Shown piece by piece: positions 1 to 5,183 of a stretch of 5,183 nt of DNA. The notes under the pieces are model-generated. The model worked only from the letters and a program-made list of their open reading frames with translations. It was not told where the DNA came from and did not search any database. Source of the stretch: Modestobacter sp. (GTDB lineage: Bacteria > Actinomycetota > Actinomycetes > Mycobacteriales > Geodermatophilaceae). Made by a program: the position numbers and the translations under genes. How positions within the stretch are numbered: position 1 is the first letter of the stretch; each line of letters opens with the position of its first letter. The stretch is from NCBI GenBank assembly GCA_025965635.1, contig JAOPWO010000006.1, forward strand, positions 1-5,183. Direction: 5' to 3'.

Positions 1-990
1 GCCGCCGTACCCGTGCTCGGCATGGCGATCGTCAGCGCCAAGTACGACGGCGCGGTCCGCGCCTCCGCGCTGGGCCGGGTCGCCGGGACGGCGGCCGCGG
101 TGAGCGCGCTCGGCCCACTCGCCGGCGGCCTGGTGGAGGACGTGTCCAGCTGGCGCGCGGTCATCGCGCTGCCCGCCCTGGGCCTGCTGCTCGTGCCGGT
201 GCTGTGGCGGGCGGTGCCCACCGGTGGTACCGGCGCCCGGCTGGACGTGCTCGGCGCCGTGCTGGTCGCCGGCACCGCCGCCGGGCTGGTCCTGCTGGTC
301 CAGTCGCCGTCCTCCGGGGTGGTGATCGCCACCGTCGGGGCGTTGCTGCTGGGGCTGGGCGTGCCGGCGGTCGCCGCCCGGGTGCGGCGCCGTCCCGAGG
401 GCTTCCTGCCCCGGGCGGTGGTCCGCGAGCCGGTGGTGGTGCGCAGCGCACTGGCCGCCTCCGCCGTACCGGCGTCGTGGTTCGCGCTGCTCATCGCGGT
501 GCCTTCGGTGCTGGCCGGACAGGGCTGGACGCCGCTGAGCATCGGCCTCGCCCTGGTCCCGAGCGCCGTCACCGGGTTCCTCGCCCCGCGGATGTCCGGT
601 CCGCTGATCGCCCGGCTCGGTGCCACCCGGTCGCTCGCGGTGTCCGGGGGTACGGCGGCCGTCGCGCTGCTGGTCGCCGCCGGGGGCGCGGCCACCAGCT
701 CCGCCGTCGGCCTGGTCGCGGCCGTCGTCCTGGTCACCCTCGCGTTCGGGCTGGGCCAGCCGGCCCTCATGGCGGCCGTGGGCGACGCCGTGCCCGCCGA
801 CGTCCGAGGGGTCGCGCTCGGCATCGCCACCCTGGTCTTCCTCGTCGGCGGGGGCGTCGGGTCGGCGGTCGTCGGGGGTGTCGGCGAGATCCTCGGCGTC
901 GACCGCAGCCTGCTGGTGCTCGCGCTGCTGCCGGTGGTCGGTGCGCTCGGCCTCACCCCGGCCATCCGCCGGGAGCGGCTGCGTTCCTGA
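1..990 (+). CDS. MFS transporter, DHA2-like (14-helix type) drug/proton antiporter, C-terminal part
   Basis: Partial gene. The frame is open from the first base, so the start lies upstream, and it ends at TGA 988-990; 329 residues are visible. The protein is almost wholly hydrophobic, with about ten likely membrane helices separated by short loops. Visible residues 38-52 read GPLAGGLVEDVSSWR, which resembles the helix-5 'antiporter' motif C and the following SWR turn of DHA2 exporters (EmrB/QacA type). Ten helices from helix 5 onward would give 14 in total, with roughly 130 N-terminal residues missing. A second-half loop around residues 199-214 (GPLIARLGATRSLAVSG region) looks like the degenerate motif A repeat. 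By family it would be an inner-membrane, proton-driven exporter. The substrate cannot be told from the sequence. A sugar or metabolite porter of the same superfamily is possible but less likely given the motif C likeness. No gene follows closely, so it probably ends its own transcript. Confidence 0.88.
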   Translation, partial: AAVPVLGMAIVSAKYDGAVRASALGRVAGTAAAVSALGPLAGGLVEDVSSWRAVIALPALGLLLVPVLWRAVPTGGTGARLDVLGAVLVAGTAAGLVLLVQSPSSGVVIATVGALLLGLGVPAVAARVRRRPEGFLPRAVVREPVVVRSALAASAVPASWFALLIAVPSVLAGQGWTPLSIGLALVPSAVTGFLAPRMSGPLIARLGATRSLAVSGGTAAVALLVAAGGAATSSAVGLVAAVVLVTLAFGLGQPALMAAVGDAVPADVRGVALGIATLVFLVGGGVGSAVVGGVGEILGVDRSLLVLALLPVVGALGLTPAIRRERLRS

Positions 991-1185
991 GCTGCCGGCC
1001 GTCCCGGCGAGTCACCTGCTCGTGCTCTTGGCGGGTCCACCGCTCCGCGCGCCACTTCGGCGGTGTTGTCCCAGGCTCGGGTCGGCGGAGGCGATGAGGA
1101 CGGATGCCGGAGTACGCATGGGTGATCCTGGGCAGAACGCTCGGGCAGGACCCACGGGCCTCTCGGCCTCCATCGGGCTCGCGCC

Positions 1186-1221
1186 GCCGAGCGGGCTGAT
1201 CGAGCTCGGCCATCGCTCGGC
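1186..1221. other. Imperfect inverted repeat able to form a strong hairpin
   Basis: GCCGAGCG (1186-1193) pairs perfectly with CGCTCGGC (1214-1221). Inside it, GGCTGA (1194-1199) pairs with TCGGCC (1206-1211) with one G-T wobble. This leaves a six-base loop TCGAGC and a two-base bulge AT (1212-1213), for fourteen base pairs in all. No T-run follows on either strand, so it is not a classical intrinsic terminator. It lies 196 bases past the MFS stop codon. It could be a T-less terminator-like or mRNA-stabilising structure for the MFS transcript, or part of a repeat element. Function is inferred only. Confidence 0.45.
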
Positions 1222-1361
1222 TCCGTGACGCACTCGAGATGCCCCGGGCTCGGAGGCTGTCCGCGTCACACCTGACCGCCGGCATGGAGGCCCGGGACCG
1301 GAACTCGCCCGGGGGGAGGTCCGGGACCCGTACTGATCGGCGCGGTGGGGGTCGGCCGGAC

Positions 1362-1374
1362 CACCGGACCGGTG
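1362..1374. promoter_or_regulatory. Dyad CACCGG-A-CCGGTG, possible operator
   Basis: This is a perfect 6+1+6 inverted repeat about 45 bases upstream of the -10 element of the S9 peptidase gene. It overlaps a 7-base direct repeat CCGGACC (1356-1362 and 1364-1370, period 8). Position and symmetry would suit a transcription-factor site acting on the peptidase/dehydrogenase transcript. In DNA this GC-rich, short CCGG palindromes also arise by chance, and no regulator gene lies in the window. Confidence 0.25.
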
Positions 1375-1418
1375 CCCGTCCCGTCCGACCTCCGGCTGGT
1401 GGGACGTCGACCCTCGGT

Positions 1419-1424
1419 TAGCGT
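1419..1424 (+). promoter_or_regulatory. -10 element TAGCGT for leaderless transcription of the S9 peptidase gene
   Basis: TAGCGT fits the actinobacterial TANNNT -10 consensus and ends exactly six bases before the ATG at 1431. Transcription would therefore start at or next to the A of the start codon and give a leaderless mRNA. This agrees with the lack of a Shine-Dalgarno sequence in the preceding bases (GCGCCC). The only candidate -35 at usual spacing is CTGGTG (1396-1401), a weak match to TTGACA. The first three bases, TAG, are also an in-frame stop that bars any earlier start codon. Confidence 0.6.
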
Positions 1425-1430
1425 GCGCCC

Positions 1431-3518
1431 ATGCGGCCGACCGACCTGCCCCTGCTGCGCGTCCCCGGAGTGCCGACGGTGTCCCCGGACGGTCGCACGG
1501 CCGTCGTCGCCGTCACCCGGCTGGACCTGGCAGCCGACGAGTACCGCAGCCAGCTGTGGACGGTGCCCACCGACGCGTCCGCCCCGGCCCGCCCGCTGAC
1601 CTCCGGTGCCGCCGACAGCGCACCGGCCTTCTCCCCGGACGGCCGTTGGCTGGCCTACCTGTCCGCCGAGCCCGAGGGGCGGCCGCAGGTGCACCTGCTG
1701 GCCGTCGACGGCGGGCAGCCCCGACGGATCACCGACCACCACCTCGGTGCCGGCGCGCCGGTCTGGTCACCGGATTCCCGCCGGCTGGCCTACACCGCCC
1801 GCGTGCCCGCGCCCGGCCGGTACGGCACCGAGGAGGACGTCGCGGCGGCAGCCGAGGCGCCCCGGCTGATCACCACGCTCAAGTACCGCGGGGACGGGCT
1901 CGGGTTCACCACCGACCGGCGCAGCCACGTGTTCGTCGTCGACCTGCCCGGCGACAGCGACGACGACGGGGTGCCCCTGCCCGCACCGGTGCAGGTCACC
2001 GACGGTGACGTCGACGACACCGACGTCACGTGGAGCCCGGATGGCGCCCAGCTGGCCTTCGTCTCCGCCCGGCACGCCCGGGCGGACCACGACCTGGTCA
2101 CCGACGTCTACGCCGTCGGGGTCGACGGCTCCGGGCTGCGCCGGATCACCTCGGGACGGTCGGGCTGCGCGCAACCCGCCTACGGTCCGGACGGCGAGAC
2201 CCTGTACCTCACCGCCCAGCCCGACCTGGGCCCCGACGGGCTGGACTTCGTCGCCCGCAACGCCACCCTGTGCCGGGTACCGGCGTCCGGCGGCGAACCG
2301 GAGCCGCTGCTCGACCCCGAGCAGCACGACCGCGGCGACGAGACGCCGGGGACGGTGGTCGCCGACGGCGCGGTGTTCTTCGGGGTCCAACGGCGCGGTT
2401 CGGTGGAGCTGCTGCGCGTCCCGCTGGACGGGGGCCTGCCCGAGGAGCTGGTCGACGGGCCGTTCACCGTGCGCGGTGTCGGGGTCGGCGGCGGCGTCGT
2501 CGTCGCCACGGTCGCGCACGACCGCTCGGCCGGCGAGCTGATCGCGATCACCCCCGGGCGCCGCCGGCTGCTCACCGGCTTCGGCGCCGCGCTGCAGGCC
2601 ACCGGCCGGCTGCACCGGATGCGCGAGCGGACGGCCACCGCACCGGACGGCTACCCGGTGCACGGGTGGCTCACCACCCCGCCGGGACCGGGGCCGCACC
2701 CGGTGCTCCTCACCGTGCACGGCGGGCCGTTCTCCCAGTACGGCTGGACGCTGTTCGACGAGACCCAGGTGTACGTCGAGGCCGGCTACGCGGTGCTGCA
2801 GTGCAACCCCCGGGGCTCGTCGGGCTACGGGCAGGCCCACGGCCGGGTGGTCAAGGAGCACCTGGGCGAGCTCGACGCCGCTGACGTCCTCGCCTTCCTC
2901 GACGACGCGCTGCAGGACCCGGCGCTGGACCCGTCCCAGGTCGGGCTGATGGGCGGCTCGTACGGCGGGTTCATGACCACGCTGCTGCTCGGCCGCACCG
3001 ACCGGTTCGCCGCGGCCATCAGCGAGCGGGCGTTCAACGACCCGGTCAGCTTCGTCGGCTCCTCCGACATCGGGTTCTTCTTCGCCGACCAGTACGTGGG
3101 CACCGACCCGGAGCGGATCGCCGCGCAGTCGCCGCTGGCGCACGCGCACCGGATCAGGACGCCGACCCTCGTCGTCCACTCCGAGGAGGACTGGCGCTGC
3201 CCGCTCGAGCAGGGCACCCGGCTCTACGTCGATCTCAAGCGCCGCGGCGTCCCGACCGAGCTGTTGCTGTTCCCCGGCGAGGGCCACGAGCTGTCCCGGT
3301 CCGGCCGGCCGAAGCACCGGCTCGCCCGGCTGGAGCACGTGCTGCGCTGGTGGGCCCGCTGGCTGCCGACCGGGCCGGACGCCGTCGCGGTGGAGGAGCT
3401 GACCGCCGGGTCGCCGTCCGGGGACGCCGTCCCCGGTGCCGCCGGACCCGCCGCGGTGGACACCCAGCCGTCCGGGCGGCGCAGCGACATGCTCACCGTG
3501 CCGGCCACCCGGCTCTGA
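1431..3518 (+). CDS. S9 family serine peptidase (prolyl-oligopeptidase superfamily, acylaminoacyl-peptidase/DPP-like)
   Basis: Complete protein of 695 residues, usual for S9 peptidases. ATG 1431 is fixed by an in-frame TAG twelve bases upstream. The N-terminal half (about 10-390) is a beta-propeller with TolB/WD40-like 'SPDG' blades near residues 18, 68, 113, 202 and 252. The C-terminal alpha/beta-hydrolase domain (about 400-645) has HGGP (430-433), NPRGSSGYG (459-467) and the nucleophile elbow GGSYGG with Ser510. Asp587 in SEEDWRCP and His619 in PGEGHEL complete the catalytic triad, so the enzyme should be active. No signal peptide or membrane helix is visible, so it is probably cytoplasmic and trims short peptides that enter the propeller. 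The spacing and the RCPLEQ context after the Asp are typical of the acylaminoacyl-peptidase-like S9C group. Cleavage preference cannot be read from sequence. A tail of about 45 residues (651-695, rich in Gly, Ala, Pro and Ser) lies beyond the hydrolase fold. It is probably co-transcribed with the downstream dehydrogenase gene. Confidence 0.95.
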   Translation: MRPTDLPLLRVPGVPTVSPDGRTAVVAVTRLDLAADEYRSQLWTVPTDASAPARPLTSGAADSAPAFSPDGRWLAYLSAEPEGRPQVHLLAVDGGQPRRITDHHLGAGAPVWSPDSRRLAYTARVPAPGRYGTEEDVAAAAEAPRLITTLKYRGDGLGFTTDRRSHVFVVDLPGDSDDDGVPLPAPVQVTDGDVDDTDVTWSPDGAQLAFVSARHARADHDLVTDVYAVGVDGSGLRRITSGRSGCAQPAYGPDGETLYLTAQPDLGPDGLDFVARNATLCRVPASGGEPEPLLDPEQHDRGDETPGTVVADGAVFFGVQRRGSVELLRVPLDGGLPEELVDGPFTVRGVGVGGGVVVATVAHDRSAGELIAITPGRRRLLTGFGAALQATGRLHRMRERTATAPDGYPVHGWLTTPPGPGPHPVLLTVHGGPFSQYGWTLFDETQVYVEAGYAVLQCNPRGSSGYGQAHGRVVKEHLGELDAADVLAFLDDALQDPALDPSQVGLMGGSYGGFMTTLLLGRTDRFAAAISERAFNDPVSFVGSSDIGFFFADQYVGTDPERIAAQSPLAHAHRIRTPTLVVHSEEDWRCPLEQGTRLYVDLKRRGVPTELLLFPGEGHELSRSGRPKHRLARLEHVLRWWARWLPTGPDAVAVEELTAGSPSGDAVPGAAGPAAVDTQPSGRRSDMLTVPATRL

Positions 3519-3532
3519 CCGCATCGATCCAC

Positions 3533-3537
3533 GGAGG
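3533..3537 (+). promoter_or_regulatory. Shine-Dalgarno GGAGG that sets the dehydrogenase start
   Basis: GGAGG lies seven bases before ATG 3545 and matches the anti-Shine-Dalgarno sequence well. The reading frame stays open far upstream inside the peptidase gene, so this site decides the start. It also marks the dehydrogenase as translated from a leadered, polycistronic message, unlike the two genes on either side. Confidence 0.85.
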
Positions 3538-3544
3538 TACTGAG

Positions 3545-4759
3545 ATGGTCACCCGACGGGCACCGCGCTGGTCCGAGCTGTCCGAGCTGATCCGACCGCG
3601 GGTGCTGCCCGGGGACGCCACCGACCGGCGGCTGGCCCGGGCGGTCACCGTCGGCGACCTGCGCGAGCTGGCCCGGCGCACCGTCCCGCGGGCGGTGTTC
3701 GACTACACCGACGGCGCGGCGGGTGACGAGATCAGCCTGCGCCGCGCCCGGGAGGCGTTCGGCCGGGTCGAGTTCCGGCCGAGCGTGCTCCGCGACGTCT
3801 CCGTCGTCGACACCAGCACCACCGTGCTGGGCCGGCCGGCCGCTCTGCCCCTGGTGCTGGCCCCCACCGGCTTCACCCGGCTCATGCACACCGAGGGGGA
3901 GCCGGCGGTCGCCCGGGTGGCCGAGCGGGTCGGCCTGCCGTACGGGCTGTCGACCATGGGGACGACGTCGCTGGAGGATCTGGCCGCGGCGGCGCCCGGT
4001 GCCCGCCGGTGGTTCCAGCTCTACCTGTGGCGCGACCGGGCGGCCAGCAGGGACCTGGTGGAGCGGGCCCGGGTGGCGGGCTACGAGGCGCTGGTGCTCA
4101 CCGTGGACACCCCGGTGGCCGGGCCGCGGCTGCGCGACGTGCGCAACGGGTTCACCATCCCGCCCGCGCTCTCGCTGCGGACCATGGCCAACGCGGCGGT
4201 GCACCCGCGCTGGTGGATCGACCTGCTCACCACCCCGCCGCTGGAGTTCGCGTCGCTCACCTCGTGGGGTGGCACGGTCGCCGAGCTCGCCGACCGGGTG
4301 TTCGAGCCGGCCGCGACGCTCACCGACCTGCGCGACCTGCGGGCGGCGTGGCCCGGGAAGCTCGTGGTCAAGGGCGTGCAGACCGCCGAGGACGCCCGGG
4401 CGGTCGTCGACGAGGGCGCGGACGCCGTCGTCGTGTCCAATCACGGTGGCCGCCAGCTGGACCGGGCACCGACCCCGCTGGAGGAGCTGCCGCACGTCGT
4501 CCGTGCCGTCGACGGGCGCGCCGAGGTGTACCTGGACGGCGGCGTGCTGGACGGGGCCGACGTCGTGGCCGCCGTCGCCTCCGGCGCGCAGGCGGTGCTG
4601 ATCGGCCGGGCCTACCTCTACGGGCTGATGGCCGGTGGCGAGCGCGGCGTCCAGCGCGCCGTCGACCTGCTGTCCGGGGAGATCAGCCGCACGCTGGCCC
4701 TGCTCGGCGTCCCGTCCGTGGCCGAGCTGACCGCGGACCGGGTGCGCCTGCGACCGTGA
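3545..4759 (+). CDS. lldD: FMN-dependent L-lactate/2-hydroxyacid dehydrogenase, LldD2-like
   Basis: Complete protein of 404 residues. It belongs to the FMN-dependent alpha-hydroxyacid dehydrogenase family, which oxidises L-2-hydroxyacids (lactate, glycolate, mandelate and others) to 2-oxoacids on a TIM barrel. Every catalytic position of the family is visible: Tyr54 (FDYTDGAAGDE), Tyr160 (FQLYLWRD), Asp188 (TVDTPVAG), Arg195, Lys276 (LVVKG), and His300 and Arg303 (SNHGGRQLD). FMN-phosphate contacts are likely at DGG (331-333) and GR (354-355). From memory, the wording closely follows Mycobacterium tuberculosis LldD2, including an N-terminal extension of about 35 residues, PTGFTRLMHTEGE, NGFTIPPALSLRT and IGRAYLYGLMAGGE. 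It differs from the mycofactocin enzyme MftD. L-lactate is therefore the best substrate guess, with electrons likely passed to the respiratory chain, but another 2-hydroxyacid is possible. It starts 26 bases after the peptidase stop and is probably in the same operon. No lactate permease or lldR-type regulator is in view. Confidence 0.93.
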   Translation: MVTRRAPRWSELSELIRPRVLPGDATDRRLARAVTVGDLRELARRTVPRAVFDYTDGAAGDEISLRRAREAFGRVEFRPSVLRDVSVVDTSTTVLGRPAALPLVLAPTGFTRLMHTEGEPAVARVAERVGLPYGLSTMGTTSLEDLAAAAPGARRWFQLYLWRDRAASRDLVERARVAGYEALVLTVDTPVAGPRLRDVRNGFTIPPALSLRTMANAAVHPRWWIDLLTTPPLEFASLTSWGGTVAELADRVFEPAATLTDLRDLRAAWPGKLVVKGVQTAEDARAVVDEGADAVVVSNHGGRQLDRAPTPLEELPHVVRAVDGRAEVYLDGGVLDGADVVAAVASGAQAVLIGRAYLYGLMAGGERGVQRAVDLLSGEISRTLALLGVPSVAELTADRVRLRP

Positions 4760-4784
4760 CCTCCGGCGTCTTCCACGGCTGCCC

Positions 4785-4790
4785 TAAGGT
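4785..4790 (+). promoter_or_regulatory. -10 element TAAGGT for leaderless transcription of the amidase gene
   Basis: TAAGGT fits TANNNT and ends six bases before the ATG at 4797, the same geometry as at the peptidase gene. It contains an in-frame TAA (4785-4787) that bars an earlier start. No convincing -35 is seen at 16-18 bases spacing, and the bases just before the ATG (GCCGCC) have no Shine-Dalgarno sequence. An internal promoter here would allow the amidase to be expressed apart from the upstream pair. Confidence 0.5.
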
Positions 4791-4796
4791 GCCGCC

Positions 4797-5183
4797 ATGG
4801 ACGTCGTGGAGGTCGTGCCCTCGTTCGAGCAGTACGCGTTCACGTTCGGGGGTGTCACGCCGCTGCGCCGGGTCGCACCGGGGACCGCGCTGCGGCTGTG
4901 GTCGGACGACGCCTTCTCCGGCGCGCTGCGCTCGGCCACCGACCTGTCCAGCGAGAAGGTCGACCTCCGCTACGTCAACCCGCAGACCGGCCCGTTCTGG
5001 GTCGAGGGCGCCGAACCCGGTGACACCCTGGCCCTGCACTTCGTCGCGATGGAGCCCGCCCGCACCTGGGGCGCCTCGGCCACGATCCCGTTCTTCGGCG
5101 GGCTGACCAGCACCGACCGGACGGCCACCCTCCAGGAGCCGCTGCCCGACACCACCTGGATCTACGAGCTGGACCGGGCGAAG
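4797..5183 (+). CDS. Acetamidase/formamidase family protein, N-terminal part
   Basis: Partial gene: 129 codons from ATG 4797, still open at the last base. The start is set by an in-frame TAA twelve bases upstream and by the -10 placement. Family hallmarks of FmdA/AmdA enzymes are present. These are an opening beta-strand segment with FGG and a V-x-PGT turn (residues 17-30), DDAFSG (37-42), and the core NPQTGPFWVEGAEPGDTL (61-78), followed by a strand of the LALHF type. Residues 97-102 (IPFFGG) and the TWIYELDR segment (120-127) fit the shorter actinobacterial members as I remember them. The family hydrolyses short aliphatic amides such as formamide or acetamide to the carboxylic acid and ammonia, usually for nitrogen supply, in the cytoplasm. 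Many members are of unknown substrate. Most of the catalytic domain lies beyond the window, so intactness cannot be judged. Confidence 0.85.
   Translation, partial: MDVVEVVPSFEQYAFTFGGVTPLRRVAPGTALRLWSDDAFSGALRSATDLSSEKVDLRYVNPQTGPFWVEGAEPGDTLALHFVAMEPARTWGASATIPFFGGLTSTDRTATLQEPLPDTTWIYELDRAK

Larger units (their letters stand above)
991..1430. other. 440-base intergenic gap with no credible gene
   Basis: Open frames cross this stretch on both strands, for example 1012-1269 on the minus strand. Their third codon positions are not enriched for G or C, unlike every real gene here, and their translations resemble no family I know. I therefore treat the stretch as non-coding. It is visibly less GC-saturated than the flanking genes, with words such as GATGAGGACGGATGCC around 1092. 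It holds a strong hairpin near its middle (1186-1221), a dyad at 1362-1374 and a promoter at its right end. Transcripts from the MFS gene should end somewhere within it, but no classical stem plus T-run terminator is seen. It could be a decayed gene or a dispersed repeat; the sequence alone does not decide. Confidence 0.6.

Noticed and set aside
994..1008. GCCGG-CCGTC-CCGGC hairpin just after the MFS stop as a terminator
   Set aside because: The stem is only five base pairs and no T-run follows. Such short GC stems occur throughout this DNA, so it is not supported as a terminator.
204..1228. Long + strand frames in the other two phases across the MFS gene and into the gap
   Set aside because: They are composed mostly of Arg, Gly, Ala, Ser and Pro and lack membrane or domain structure. 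The MFS frame explains the region, and the parts within the gap lose third-position GC bias.
953..1285. Minus-strand open frames of 110 and 85 codons in the gap (953-1285 and 1012-1269)
   Set aside because: Codon third positions are not G/C-biased, no Shine-Dalgarno or promoter was evident, and the translations match nothing I recognise. They are kept as part of the gap note rather than called as genes.
1767..3524. A 585-codon open frame on the minus strand across the S9 peptidase gene
   Set aside because: It is antisense to a gene with an intact catalytic triad and propeller motifs. Its translation is a low-complexity Gly/Arg/Val/Pro mix with no family likeness, as expected from GC-rich codons read on the opposite strand.
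3350..3544. An earlier start for the dehydrogenase inside the peptidase gene (frame open from 3350)
   Set aside because: The good Shine-Dalgarno sequence at 3533-3537 before ATG 3545 and the match to the LldD2 N-terminus both favour 3545. The upstream translation is Arg/Gly-rich shadow sequence.
3224..4495. A 423-codon open frame on the minus strand spanning the peptidase end and the dehydrogenase
   Set aside because: It crosses two well-supported + strand genes, has biased Arg/Gly/Pro/Gln composition and no recognisable domain, so it is a GC-driven shadow frame.
3545..4759. Mycofactocin-system enzyme MftD as the identity of the FMN dehydrogenase
   Set aside because: Conserved stretches follow LldD2 (FDYTDGAAGDE, PTGFTRLMHTEGE, IGRAYLYGLMAGGE) rather than the MftD wording, and no other mycofactocin gene is in the window.

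Overview
The window is very GC-rich, and its coding frames prefer G or C at the third codon position. This points to a high-GC actinomycete. The closest likeness I can name is the LldD2-type FMN dehydrogenase known from Mycobacterium. The overall style would also suit Geodermatophilaceae or Pseudonocardiaceae, but the genus cannot be fixed from the sequence alone. All convincing genes lie on the + strand.

Layout. (1) Positions 1-990 hold the last 329 codons of a 14-helix-type MFS exporter (DHA2 style); its start lies off the left edge. (2) Positions 991-1430 are a 440-base gap without a credible gene. It holds a strong imperfect hairpin (1186-1221), a 13-base dyad (1362-1374) and, at its right end, a promoter placed for leaderless transcription. 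(3) Positions 1431-3518 encode a complete 695-residue serine peptidase of family S9 (acylaminoacyl-peptidase or dipeptidyl-peptidase type). (4) After a 26-base spacer with a good Shine-Dalgarno sequence, 3545-4759 encode a complete 404-residue FMN-dependent L-lactate/2-hydroxyacid dehydrogenase of LldD2 type. (5) After a 37-base gap containing a second leaderless-style -10 element, 4797-5183 encode the first 129 residues of an acetamidase/formamidase-family protein, cut off by the right edge.

How they may fit together. The peptidase and dehydrogenase are probably co-transcribed. The amidase gene has its own likely promoter but runs in the same direction with little spacing. The three enzymes would suit a small catabolic set in which peptides are trimmed, short amides are hydrolysed to acid plus ammonia, and 2-hydroxyacids are oxidised to 2-oxoacids. 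That link is inferred from gene order only. The MFS gene lies on the far side of the gap and is probably a separate unit.

I found no RNA gene, CRISPR array, insertion sequence, integrase or clear mobile element. I see no new multi-gene system here. The most notable signals are the matched pair of leaderless promoters and the structured, non-coding gap.
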